NCBI RefSeq assembly: GCF_051020955.1
Contig: NC_135026.1
Coordinates: forward strand, 9,772,501 to 9,836,500
Origin: Megalopta genalis
Taxonomy: Eukaryota > Arthropoda > Insecta > Hymenoptera > Halictidae
Direction: 5' to 3'
DNA: 64,000 nucleotides
Part shown: positions 11,860 through 23,800 of the stretch, piece by piece
Position numbering within the stretch: the stretch's first letter is position 1
Layout: each line of letters starts with the position of its first letter
The notes under the pieces: model-generated
Databases searched by the model: none
Told to the model about the DNA's origin: nothing
The model's input: only the letters and a program-made list of their open reading frames with translations
Program-made: the position numbers and the translations under genes

Positions 11860-12310
11860 ATAGTCGCAGCCAATAAGCTTCTGTGGCGCGGGGAAATTTT
11901 ATTGAAACGCTTCTAATAACGCGTAATAGAATCGAACATAGTTGCGATTCCGTCTATTACACGCGCCGCTTTGTGCGTGGCACACGGCCCACGGAGCTAT
12001 TACCGGCATAACTTAAACACACACGGCACATAAGCACGGGTATACTTGCGCGATTAAATTGTTCTACATGCAGCGTACGGTAATTGGCAGGTAGTGATGC
12101 CTGCAAATTGAGTTCCCTCCCCACCCATAAAACAGATTCTAAAAGAAGAAATTAATTTCACGTCGTCCGGCAACCAATTCGACGAATAATTGCGTATAAC
12201 ACGATCGCCGGGCCATTAAACGATTATTATTATACTACAGCAGTCGCTAGACAAATAGTCGCTCCATAAATGACCGCTCGGTAAATAGCCGTTAGATAAA
12301 TAGCCGTCGC
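11860..12310. other. Candidate conserved non-coding island
   Basis: Balanced, complex sequence with many TAAT/ATTA cores (attaat, taataacg, aattgg, attatt), no usable frame and no repeats. It then grades into a short degenerate repeat (aaatagccg units at 12,250-12,310). The look is typical of insect enhancer DNA, but only conservation could show it. Confidence 0.25.
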
Positions 12311-12545
12311 ATCGGCGCACTCTTCCTTCGTCAAATTCAATATTTACACAAGAAGACACTAAACACAATCTCAGCATCCTCGCATTCTTCAGCTACAATT
12401 GGAATCTGTTTGATCAGTGTCAAATTCCATTTGATCGTTAACGCAATATTTGCTTTCTGTCAAACATTTTCGGACATCTCTTCTTCTGACAAATAATTTC
12501 ATTCGAATTTAGACTATGTATCACTTTATTTAAATACACGCTATA

Positions 12546-13085
12546 TCAAATATTTTCTGTCAAATATTTCCTGTTAAACATTTCCCGAGAAATATTTTCT
12601 GTCAAATATTTCCTGTCAAACATTTCCCGAGAAATATTTTCTGTCAAATATTTCCTGTCAAACATTTCCCGAGAAATATTTTCTGTCAAATATTTCCTGT
12701 CAAACATTTCCCGAGAAATATTTTCTGTCAAATATTTCCTGTCAAACATTTCCCGAGAAATATCTTCTGTCAAACATTTTCCGAGAAATATTTTCTGTCA
12801 AACATTTCCCGAGAAATATTTTCTGTCAAGCTTCCTCTGGTAAATATTTTCTGTCAAATATTTTCTCTGGTACACATTTTCTGTTAAAACATTCTACGTC
12901 GAATAGTTTGCGTGAAACATTTTCCGTCAAATATATGTTGTCTATTATTTTCTGTTAAATTTTCTGCAAAATATAAATGACACTTTCTGTGAAACAACGT
13001 TTTCTGTGAAACATTTTCTGTCAATCGATTTCTGTGATACGTTTCCTGTCGAGCATTTTCTATCATCTTCTGTCAAATATTTAAT
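12546..13085. repeat. 42-bp minisatellite grading into degenerate units
   Basis: Five to six near-identical 42-bp units contain aatattttctgtcaaatatt then tcctgtcaaacatttcccga (12,546-12,780). Decaying tttctgtcaaa units follow to about 13,085. The antisense frame reads DRKYLTENISREMF repeats purely because 42 is a multiple of three. There are no unique spacers, so it is not CRISPR-like. Confidence 0.9.
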
Positions 13086-13515
13086 TACAGACAGATTATT
13101 TCGAGAATTATACAGAGAAGTCAACATCATGGCTTTCCATCGAGCTGATTGAATAAAAAAATCATGTGTTTATAGGAATTCCAAATAGTTGAAGATTAAA
13201 TTCCTAGTATCTACAATGCAGTCCGCAATTTCGCTTCGGCGACTGCCTTGTAATCACATCGCAATCTCCGCAACATCCTCGGGCTCGAATTCAGCTAATA
13301 GTGACATAAGCAATGCCATACCGTAATTAATGTTTTCACCACGCAGAAACAGCGACCAATGAACATTGAGCAGCGTTCGGGGTTTGACAACAACACACAG
13401 AGTACACATCAAAGCGGTTATCAGGGTGATATACAGCGTTTTCTATCGACAATCTTTTCCCAAAATCTAAAACTCGATCGGTACTAGTAGTAATCAAAAA
13501 CTCGATGAACCTAAC

Positions 13516-13645
13516 TCGCTATTTTTATTACTACTGAAATTTATTATTGTTTCTGTGTACACTATCTATACATGTATAATAGTATACATGTATAGATAGT
13601 GTACATAGAAACAATAATAAATTTCAGTAGTAATAAAAATAGCGA
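13516..13645. repeat. Near-perfect 130-bp palindrome
   Basis: Arms of about 62 bp begin tcgctatttttattactact and end with its reverse complement. One mismatch (ctgtg/catag) and a loop of about 6 nt are visible. Flanking sequence is ordinary. Confidence 0.9.
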
Positions 13646-13646
13646 A

Positions 13647-13706
13647 TTTTAATCTTTCCGGTATATACATGTATAGACATGTATATGTATACCGGAAAGA
13701 TTAAAA
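13647..13706. repeat. Second adjacent palindrome, 60 bp
   Basis: It starts ttttaatctttccggtata and ends with its inverse taccggaaagattaaaa. It begins one base after the larger palindrome. Confidence 0.85.
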
Positions 13707-13859
13707 GAAACTAAGAATGTGATGTACTAATTTCAACTCATTAAAATTATTAAAAAAAAAGAAAAACACTTGTGCATGATTCCTAAGTCTCGCAATTGAC
13801 AATAGACAATTTTTATTTTGCATAAACAAACATAGTCTACTCGTTACACTAGTATGTTT

Positions 13860-14105
13860 TACAGGGTGTCTCAAAATTATGTTACTTCCGGGAAATGGGT
13901 GGTTCCTGAGGTGATTTGAAGTAACTTTGTTCTTAACGAAAATACAATCCGCAGCTTTGTTTACGAGTTATTAACGAAAAACACTGACCAATGAGAGGCG
14001 AGATCAGTTGGCGCGAGGCGGCCGAGCCAATGAGCGGAACTGGGCTTCGTCCGCTTGTGGCTCTCGGCCGCCCTGTGCCAGCCGATTCGTCCCTCAGTGG
14101 TCAGT
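13860..14105. mobile_element. TA-flanked CAGGGTGTC MITE, right arm missing
   Basis: It opens TA-CAGGGTGTCTCAAAATTATG, passes the shared ggttcctgaggtgatttgaa and cactgaccaatgagaggcga blocks and the GC-rich core, then ends abruptly near tcagtggtcagtt. The missing right arm makes it a truncated member of the family seen complete at 17,951 and 36,745. Confidence 0.85.
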
Positions 14106-14429
14106 TAAAAATCTAGAAATTTATATTGAAATTACCTGTCCCAGTTTCTGTGCCTGTCCCAATTTACTGCGCCTCCGTATTAGAAACGTATATAAAAAGA
14201 ACAAATATTATATATAAATTGATTATTTATATTTTTGTATTACGTACACCTATCAACATGCAAGATTTGGAAAGACGTATTACATTGTTTATGTGTTAAA
14301 ATGTAGTAAATATTTTTCAGTTGATGTCGCGAGAACAGTCGCGATTCAATTTCTTTTTTATTAAATGAAAATTACAATATTCAATGAAAGCTTCCGTAAA
14401 GCAAAAATTGGTTAAAATGCACGGAAATT

Positions 14430-15680
14430 GGGACATCTACCCTATGCGGACCGTTCTTTTTCGGGACCACTTTTGGGACCTGAGCGGAATCTCGACCGAT
14501 TTAACGCGATCGCTACTATTGGCCGCGATTTCCACCGAGCCGACCAAAACTCCGTAGACCTTGGTTCGAGTTCCGTGGTTCCGTGGACAAAATACAAAAA
14601 TCCTTGGATCCACGGATAAATTCGTAGACGCGGCAACACTGGCGGTCACTAATTCGATCCCGGACATCGGCACGACCGAAAATAACAATCGTCTAAAAAG
14701 TACAGCGAACGAATCGGCGAAACGCCGCGCTCCCAATATCAATGATCTCGTAACCGAGCAGAGCTCTGTCAGTCCCCGGCGTAGCCTTAATTAAACTCGA
14801 GGCACGTGGGTAAAAACCGTACAGCATCCGCGGGCCCCGCGACTATGTAAAAGAAGAGGAGGGACAATGATCGCGGGGCCCGGGCCGGTCGGCGGGGTTC
14901 CGGGCCGAAATAAAAGTTTAATAACAGCGTAAAAAGTGGGGTTTAATGGGCAACGAGAGACGACCGGTAATACATTATTTTCGAGCCGACACTCTTCTTG
15001 CGACGGAATCCCTTTGAGGACGTACAACTACAGCAGCTATCCGCGCGCTTTGTTCCGAGGAGCACAAAAAGAGCAAGGGCGGCGCGGCGCGGGCGGCGGT
15101 CGGCGGAGAAGGAGGAGGAGGGGGAGAAGTAGGAGGGGAGGGCGGCAGAGAAAGAGAAGTGGGGACGAGAGGACTAGGACGCGGTGGAGGAGAAGGAGGA
15201 GGAGGAGGAGGACGAGGCGGAGAAGGTGGGCGGTGGGACGGTGGCGGCAGGGCAGAGAAGAAACGAAAACAATCGATACTGTCGGAACAGGAAAGCAAGG
15301 CCAATCGGCCCGTGCTCTATTCGCGGAGTGGCCAATCAAAATGCCTACTACGTCGCCGGCAGGCCCGCTAATTAGACGCCACGTAAATCAGTCCTGAAAC
15401 TCAACGTTAATTAACACGGGTTTCTGTTGGAGTTGCTTACCCGCCTATTTATCGAACGACACAAATGCAATATGGTCGAACACGTGCACGTCCGTTAAAT
15501 GCCTGGCCTCCTCGAGCGGCGAATGCCGGATAATAACGGCGGCTGCGTTCCCGCGAGCATCTATTACCGCCCATAAGTTTATGCCACTTTCGAGAAAAGT
15601 TCGGGGATAGAACGCCGCAGAGCGGGGCCCCGTTCACCCCGAAAAAGTGGAAAAATGTTGTTCCGTAAAAATATCCCCGT
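14430..15680. other. GC-rich island with purine-rich (GGA)n tract
   Basis: Positions 15,060-15,250 are almost pure G/A on the plus strand (ggagga repeats), which produces Arg/Gly and Ser/Pro frames of no significance. The flanking 15,350-15,640 (ctaattag, gttaattaac, aataacggc, catctattaccg) is complex and looks like conserved regulatory DNA. No exon is recognised. Confidence 0.35.
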
Positions 15681-17950
15681 TACGTCGAGTTTGCTCGCCA
15701 ATGATTCGTTGGACGTATAGGTTATGACCCACTGTGATATTTTTTGTCTACCATGTGTTCGTTATGGACATGACTACGCAGCTTCAGAGTGGCCCAGGGC
15801 AAGCGTGTCAATCGCTTTGCCCATTAAAGCGACGTCCGAAGTTCTCGACAAATTAAATGGTTCTTTTAAGCTGCATCGCGCTTTAAGCATTGAAATTATA
15901 CGTATGTTGTAATTTATGTATTATACGTATGTTAGTAATTTTTTCATGCGTGAAATACATAACCGGAAATATTTATGAAAATATACAAAATAGCTGCTAT
16001 GCAATTAAATAGATGAAAAGTTAGTTATTTGCGTCAGTTACTGTGTGTTACTTTACCGCGTGTCAATTTCTGTACGCTGATCTAGGGTAGATGTCCCAGA
16101 TGTCCCCTAAGCCAATCTTTGCTTCGCGGAAGTTGTCATTAAATATTTTTTTTTAATTGAATTGACGTATGTTATATTATTATAATAATGACAAGAGTGA
16201 TTTTATTTAGACATTTCACCATTTTTGTTATAATATACTCTGCAATTAAAACATCTTTTCTATCATTTCTTTGTAAAAGAAGCTTTACAATGTCGACAAT
16301 CTTCGAATGAAAGACGTGAAACCGATCGAAATGATCGTCATAGTAGGTTCAGTGTTAATTTTCATTTAGTGCGCTAAAAATATAATTTCGATTTTTTTAG
16401 ACATTTCTGTCTTTGGAAATATTTTTCTGCGTGACAGAAATTCGTAATTTAATAATGTTTTTAACGGGATAAAAAAGAATGTTTAGAGCCTCTCTTAGAG
16501 ACAGAAATTAGTGTTTAATAATGTTTAGTAATTTAATAATGTTTTTAATGAGATAAAAAAGAATGCTTAGAGAGCCTCTTAGAGCTTTTCACAGCCTTTT
16601 TAGAAGTTGCGTAGATTATTCTGTGCTCCGTGTTTCTATGTTTGTCCTTATTTCTGTGGTCTGTATTTCTGTGCCTGTCGTTTCTGTGTCTACCTATGCT
16701 TCTGCGCCTCCTGTTTTCACTTTACCGGTATCTCCTGCAATATAATACAGGGTGTTTCATAATTCATGGCACAAATTGGGTCAAGTAGAGTCTATGGCTG
16801 GAAATTAGATGAACACACTTTGCTATTTCCCATATTTTTTGAGTTATATATAATTAAAATATCTCTAATTAAAAATGTGTAGCCGAAATATAAAATTGTG
16901 AAGACACGTGGAGAATTTGATAACATCGTTGCACTGTCTTCGATTTATCAGAATGATTAAAAGTAATGATTTATTTGCATTCAATTTGTAATTCTTACAA
17001 TCGCGTCGAAGGATTTTTATTTCCGCGGTCTACTAATTAAATATGTTCAATTTGCATTTCACTTTTTAATTACTCGTGCCACGAGCTGCGGTTCATTTTG
17101 GTCACATTTTAAAGGACAGTGTCTTATTTTCCCTTAAAAAAAGAAATTGGCTTCTACTGAGCAGTGTTAAAAAGAACTTTCTTCACAAAGTGAAGAATGC
17201 ATTCGATATGCAGTTTTCTCCTTTCCGTATGTCATCAAGAGTGTCATCAAATATCTAAAATCAGTTATAAGAAAATATACATGGTGAAACATTGCAAACG
17301 ATGCTCGTGAATCCTTTTCATGCTTATTCTCGATTTTTAATACAACGGTCCAGTACGGAATTCAGTAATTTAATCGACGCCATTGTATAAGGTAGAGTAT
17401 TAACTTTAATATCGAACAAAAATTGGCTGCTACCAGGTGCTATTGGAGCAGTTAGGGGGATTACAGTAATTATTGATGCACCCGCAGCGGTGCAGGAATT
17501 CCGTTCGAAATTACCAAGCAGTGCCGGAGATTTTTATTAATTTTTCAATCATTTGCTGTGCATTAGTTGCTAGTTCGTTGTTCATGAATTGTTCACGAAT
17601 GGGTTTAACACTTGTATGCTCGATATATGTGTTTTGTGATTCTATTGTTCTTTATAAGTGTTGCTAAAAAATAGATTCTGCAATTAATATTCACACATGT
17701 ACACACACACATACATGTAGGTTGAGGCTATGAGAAAAAAGTTTGTACAAAAACTGTTCAGTATAAAATGGCGTCTTACGTAGTATCAACAATGTTTTCG
17801 TTCATATAGTAGTGGAGGATATTTCAAGGTCAACTTAAGTAACTGACGATACTCGATTTTTTAATATTTGCTTTATTGATTATTTGTCGTACAGGATAGA
17901 CTAGGGTTAAGTCGATACATTTTTTGCTCAATACAAAAATTTCTAAAATA
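15681..17950. other. AT-rich spacer with single MITE end
   Basis: At 16,746 the sequence tacagggtgtttcataattc looks like a TA-flanked mariner-type MITE end, but no matching opposite end was found. A repeated segment (aataatgtttttaa-gataaaaaagaatg) occurs at about 16,453 and 16,537. Otherwise nothing is supported. Confidence 0.45.
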
Positions 17951-18318
17951 TACAGGGTGACGCAAAAATTCCTCAAAATTGGGAAAGGAGAGGTTTCTGG
18001 AGTCATTTGAAGTAATGTTTTCCTCAGCGCAAATGCAATCCGCGGCTTTGTTTACGAATTATTAACGAAAAACAGTGACCAATGAGAGGCAAGATCGGTT
18101 GACACTGGCGACCAAGCTAACGAGCGGTCGGAGCCCAGTTCCGCTCATCGACTCGGCCGCCTCGCGCCAGCTGATCTCGCCTCTCATTGGTCAGTGTTTT
18201 TCGTTAATAACTCGTAAACAAAGTCGTGGATTGCATTCGCGCTAAGGAAAAAGATACTTCAAATGATCTCAGGAATCCTTCATTTCACGATTTTGAATAA
18301 CTTTTGGGACACCCTGTA
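17951..18318. mobile_element. Complete TA-flanked CAGGGTG MITE (368 bp)
   Basis: It runs from TA-CAGGGTGACGCAAAAATTC to TTTTGGGACACCCTG-TA. Long inverted arms carry ttattaacgaaaaacagtga-ccaatgagagg and its inverse cctctcattggtcagtgttt. The core is GC-rich. It is non-autonomous, and the TA duplication fits the Tc1/mariner superfamily. Confidence 0.88.
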
Positions 18319-19354
18319 TTTTCATCCTTGGTCTTTACACATTGTGAAGAACGGTTGGAGAAAATGCAGACAACATAAATTGTGAAATACTCATTTAAAA
18401 CACCTCGATGGGATTTTTAATAAACGTTGTTATTACTCAGAATATGTTATTTAATTATGTTTATCATAATATCGGTTATACGTGCGCGCAAATGAAACAA
18501 TTCTACGTGAAATTAACTGGCACGGTGAACAATACAAAAATTAGCCCTCGTTTTCTGATTCATGATTCACACGCGTTTATTATTAACGGATTTGAGATTT
18601 TATGGGTTTATGAGAAAACTGAAATAAAAAATTCAAAACTCAGCAGAAAGATCAAAAGAAATTTAAAAGTGTCGCTGCATTATTTACGTTCTACAAAAAT
18701 TATTTGCAAAAGAGAAAACTTTCTATTTCTTGCAAATTTATGTGAACAATTCTTACTTTGTACGAAAATCCACGGTTTAATTATTAATTCTTCAATTAAT
18801 TTAAGTGTAAAAGTTTAAGAAAACTAACTTTAGTTATATTTTAACATCAACGGAGAAACTCGGATTGAAGGGGTTAGAAGAAGCACGTTGAAAAAAAAAC
18901 TGATAAACAAAATCGTGAATGACCCCGGTCGGAGACGATTCGTTGCTAAATCGTGAAAATTCCGTGAAACCTTGATTTCCTCCCAGTCAGCGGCCTCGTT
19001 AACTGAAAACTTCAGTCGCGGCCGTTTTGTTCGACCACGGCTCTCGATCAGTCGTTTAGTATGATTGCACGGAGTGCAGTTCGCCATGTCGGGGCTTTTA
19101 GGCGTAATCTGGCAACACGGTGATAATCGACTTCGGCGGAGCGCAAATCTTTATGCAAAGCAAACATTTTCTGTATCGATTTAGAGGAACGAGAGGTATG
19201 TTCAAATTGGTTTCAATATGTTGGAGGTTATGTTGCCGGCGCTTAAAATCCGCTGGCTTCGGGTTCATCGATGGAGCCAATTAACGGATAAGGAAACTCG
19301 AGTTCAGCGACATCTGCGAACGTCTATCCGAATAAAGTATAATATAGTGATTTC
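18319..19354. other. Spacer; no convincing gene
   Basis: An AT-rich 136-codon frame at 18,408-18,818 has the Asn/Lys/Ile/Phe composition expected of AT-rich non-coding DNA and no motif. The 18,890-19,300 part is GC-richer without coding features. Confidence 0.45.
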
Positions 19355-20154
19355 TACAGGGTGACTCGCTAAAGCTGTTACAAGCAATATCTCTGTTATC
19401 ATCAACGATATTAAAAAATGTTACAGGAACAGATTTGTATGGTTCGAAGGGACACATATTGCGGTGAACATAGTCTTTTTCTTAAAGATCATATTTCTCG
19501 AGATTTCAAGGACATCGATATTTTTTATATGGGATTACACATTTCCATCATTATATCATGATAGGTTATGTTATATTATATATTATTATATATATATATA
19601 TTATAGGTTATGTTATATTATATATATATGTAATCCCATATAAAAAATATATATATATATAATATAACCAATGTTCTCTATAGTAATATGACCTTCGCGT
19701 GACCTTAAGCTGATCGTGTATCGTATCGCTCGCTTCGATTTGAATTGTCGCGCCAAAATCGGCTGCGACTTGCAAAAAAACACGAAGTTAAAAAATGCGC
19801 GGAGGTCAATGGAAATAATTTTGAATATTCATTCCAATAAATTTCTCATTGTTGATCTCTCTGTTGTTCGTGTTCATTTCTAAACGTTTTAAGTTTAATT
19901 TAATTGTACTCAAGGTCACACGAAGGTTATATTATTGCAGGTCATTGGATTCGTTTTAATCTGAGCTATCCTGATGTAATGATAGAATTATATAACCCCG
20001 TTTAAAAAAGCATCGATGACCTTGAAGTCTCGGAAAGTATGACCTTTAAGAAAAGTATGATCTTTGAACCAAACAATTTGTTACTTAAGCATTTCCGCAT
20101 ATTATTACCGATAAAGGAGATATCGCTTTGTACCAGAGTTACTGAGACACCCTA
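19355..20154. mobile_element. 800-bp MITE-like element with diverged 45-bp inverted ends
   Basis: The left end tacagggtgactcgctaaag-ctgttacaag-caatatctctgttatc pairs with the inverse of gataaaggagatatcgcttt-gtaccagagtt-actgagacaccctat. Inside are an AT palindromic stretch (19,560-19,670) and two near-inverse blocks around aggtcacacgaaggttat and gaccttcgcgtgaccttaag. It is a different family from the 368-bp MITE. Confidence 0.75.
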
Positions 20155-22115
20155 TGTATTTTTCACTTGATAATATTCTAGCTCGTGTCGAGACGAATTC
20201 TATTATACTATAATTTCAAACCTTGAAACAACGCTAAAATAATTTAAGCCAAAGAAAACGAATTCCTGGACCGATGTGCAGCGTGCGAACAAAGCCGCAA
20301 CAAAAATCGTTCGGCCGCAGATAAAAATAGATATTGTACAATTATATTTAAACAATTTACTTTTCCATAAAAAACATCAATGAAAATTAATTAATAATTA
20401 TTGTTTAACAAATGCAAAAATATTTAATAATCCACAGTTCAAAGTGACTGTTTTTTAAATATTTTTAGCGAAAATTTCGTTCCGATATCCGTAATAGTTC
20501 AAAAGTTGTAACGAAATGTCACTGATTTCTTCAAATTTATATTTTACGTGTTCTATAAAACGTTACACGCGCGCATGAAACGCAAATATGAGATACATAT
20601 TTAGAAATTGAAAAATAGATTGCAAATTTATATTCAAATAATTTTCTTTTCCATAAGAAACATGAATGAAAATTAATTAAAAATTATTGTTTAACAAATG
20701 CAAGAAATACTTAATTATACATAGTTAAAAGCGAGTACTTTGAACATATTTTTGGTAAAGAATTTCATTGCAATATCTCTAATGGTTCAAAAGTTATAAC
20801 AGAACGTCGCTGAATTTCTCGATCGTCCGGATCGGTCCGCATTGAGGGCCGATTCGATTTCCGAGATCGCCGCGCGCCTGTTGCCTGTCCCCTCGTACAA
20901 GAAGGAACCGGGGCCGGTGCGATCGTCGATCCACGAGGTACGTACGACTCATACGGATGATCGATCGGCCGTCGATCGGGCCGGGCAGCGTCGCGTCTCG
21001 GACGTCGAATAATTATTGCGGCGAAGGCAGCGAGCGTGCGACGTTGCGCGATAAAATCCTCCGTAAATGGCGGCCGGCACACGTGCACGAACACAGCCGC
21101 AGAGCTTATTTACCTAGGCTCTGCCGGCTGCACACCCCCTGACACGAGGGAAACAGTTGTACGGTACGAAGCTACCTACGCTAATTAGAGCCACTCCGGC
21201 GGAATAATTAGAAATTAGACCGAACGGACCGCGCCGGGAGCCGGGGAACGCCGACGGAGACGCTCTTAATATATTCCTTTTATTTTTGCTCTCCTCTCGT
21301 TTCACGGGATTGCACGCAACGAACGGCCACGTTAAAGAACCAACGGGTGCCAGGGGGGTTGCCGGGGGTGGGGGGTGGCCCGAGGGTGGCTATGCTTTTC
21401 GAAAGGCGACGCCGCACGATCGGACAACGTCGGAGTTGTAATCCGGCCAAGACCGCGTTTGTTGTTCGTTTGTCTTTTAATGGATCGTTAATTAACGGTC
21501 GGGGTCGCCGATCCCGGCTCGCTTGAGGAACGCCACGAAAGAAAGGGTTCCGCGCGAGAAACGAGCCACTCCGGGAACCACTGTGCCAAACGCTGCGGTC
21601 GACGTACAGTAAATTCTCCCGCATAGTCCCTGTTAGAGGTCTGCTCACATTGTCCCCGTGCTATTCCTACGCCTATGCTAGGCTTCGTCGGAGTTAGTCG
21701 AGTGGCACGCGACGCGGCGCCTTTCACTAGAATTCCGGGATAATACAATGATACAATAATACGGTAACGTAATTTTCTTTAATTTCAACATTTCGAAATT
21801 AAAGTTTCTTTTTTTAATATATTGCTGATAATTTTATGATCGAAATGAGACCAAACGTGATAGTTTTTGGAGAAATATTTCTGATTACATGAAAGAACAT
21901 TAACCCAGATGTAATTGAATAAATACGGTCTGAAGCATGTCGTGTTTGATCTCATTTTAATTTGAAGAGTCTGGCCGATATGTTAACAAATTTTCACGTA
22001 TAAAAAATTAGAAATAAAAAGGTTAAGATCATTTGTATTAAATTACACCGATATGCTGGCCGCTGTCTTTTAAGTTTGCCGATTGACCCCCGATTTTCAT
22101 TCTCTCTCCCTCCCC
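20155..22115. other. AT-rich spacer then GC-rich island (candidate regulatory)
   Basis: At 20,300-20,800 there are two similar AT-rich blocks about 300 bp apart (ttttccataa-aaacat-aatgaaaattaatta). At 20,820-21,745 lies GC-rich sequence with ATTA-rich stretches (gctaattagagcc, ggaataattagaaattag). No coding domain was recognised in any frame. Confidence 0.35.
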
Positions 22116-22131
22116 CCTTTCCCTCTCTCTC

Positions 22132-22201
<70 letters not shown>
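22116..22201. repeat. (CT)n microsatellite
   Basis: About 70-80 bp of nearly uninterrupted CT dinucleotides. Confidence 0.97.
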
Positions 22202-22203
<2 letters not shown>

Positions 22204-23059
22204 GAGATGTCAACTATAAAGGCGAACCGCGAGGCTAGAAGAATCGTGTCTGGTCTTCCCAAGTTTATATATTCTGTTACTGTATTCTGTTCAACGTCAC
22301 CAAGATAGTAAGGCAGTGGCGCCAGTTACTGTGGCCTGACCAGTTGTTGAGCCTTCGATTTATCGAATAATGCATACTAATTTTTCGTATTCTTTTATTT
22401 TGTTTATCTTAATAAATAAAGCATAAAAAATTTAATACGTCTCATTTGATAAATATCGAGTTAATTATGTCCGGAAACAAGCCAAAGATTGCGAACAATA
22501 AACATTTAATATTTAACGTACTTTAGTGAATGTTATTTTGTATAAAAAAAGAATGTGATATCATAATAAGTTATGTAAAACGGCATGAAACGCCGAAATC
22601 CGATGCAAATCGCGTAAAACATTGTCAAATATTTTAATGAGCTCGACGTTAGAACCCGCATCGATCTAGCCTTCTATTTTATCCAGCTGCGCAGTCTGAT
22701 CCGTTAACGAGGGTCGATATAGAAATTTTCTTTGCTCCGTTTGACTGACGATTCACTGCTGAGACAGGATCCACGGCGGATTGGATGCGCAGTAAAAATG
22801 GAGGGAATGTGCACGTCAGCTCAGAGAGTAAGAAAATCGTACAAAATCAAGTCCCGTTGCTATACTTAGCAAATTGTATCACTGTGTTAGGCGCGCCAGA
22901 AAGTTTCTGCGGTTTTCGGCAATTCTTGAAGTTGGGCGATCCAAAATGCTCGGTTAGAATCTTCTGTTATTTTTCTTATTCTACCTTATTTTAGCAGTTT
23001 TCAGCGCTCATTGCCGTTTTATGACCACTTCTGACGAAGTTAAGTGGTTTTTCACATTG

Positions 23060-23800
23060 TTTTCTATTGTTCGAAATAGGGGTTGCGCTTTTTCAATTCT
23101 TCAAAATGATCCCGCTATCCTTTCTCAGCTTAAGCTAACCTATCTTAGAGTAGACACTTTTGCCTTTAATTTAGGCTAACTGTCATTTAAAAAGTCCCAC
23201 GGGAGTGCAATTTAAATTTAACTTGAAGCTCCTTTTTAGAATGGCGGCGCATTGTTCGAAATAGGGGTTGGGCTTTTTCAATTCTTTAAAATGATCCCGC
23301 TATCCTTTTTCAGCCTAAGCTAACCTATCTTAGAGCAGGCACTTTTGCCTTTAATTTAGGCTAACTGTCATTTAAAAAGTCCCACGGAAGTGCAATTTAA
23401 ATTTAACTTGAAGCTCCGTTTTAGAATGGAGGCGCATTGTTCGAAATAGGGGTTGCGCGTTTTTCATTTTTCAAAATGACCCCGCTATTCTTTTTCAGCC
23501 TAAATTACCCTATCTTAGAGCACACACTTTCAGCTTCAATCCAGGCTAGCTGCCATCAAGAAAGTCCCACGGAAAGTCCCACTTAAATTCAACTTGTAGT
23601 TTCTTTCCAAAATCGAGACATTTCGTTCGAATTATGGGTTGCGTTTCTTCAATTTCTCAAAATGACCCTATTATTCTTTTTCAGCCTGAACTACCCTGTC
23701 TTAGAGTAGATATTTTCGCCTTTAATTTAGCCTAAATATCATTAAAAGAAGTCCCACGGGTGTAAAACTAAAAATTGACTGAAAGTTTCCCATTAAAAAC
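23060..23800. repeat. Four-unit tandem repeat, about 183-bp unit
   Basis: Units start near 23,068, 23,250, 23,437 and 23,618 with ttcgaaataggggttgcgct, then tcaaaatgatcccgctatcc, ctaacctatcttagag, and aaaaagtcccacggg. The first two are closest to each other; the third and fourth are increasingly diverged. No open frame persists. Confidence 0.9.

Noticed and set aside
12546..12830. Regular repeat that might suggest a CRISPR-like array
   Set aside because: The 42-bp units abut without unique spacers, and the genome is eukaryotic; it is a minisatellite.
14936..15397. Arg/Gly-rich frames over the purine tract
   Set aside because: (GGA)n simple sequence gives open frames in several phases; no RGG-protein context or splice support.
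18408..18818. 136-codon plus-strand frame
   Set aside because: Asn/Ile/Lys/Phe-rich composition as expected of AT-rich non-coding DNA; no splice signals, motif or duplicate.
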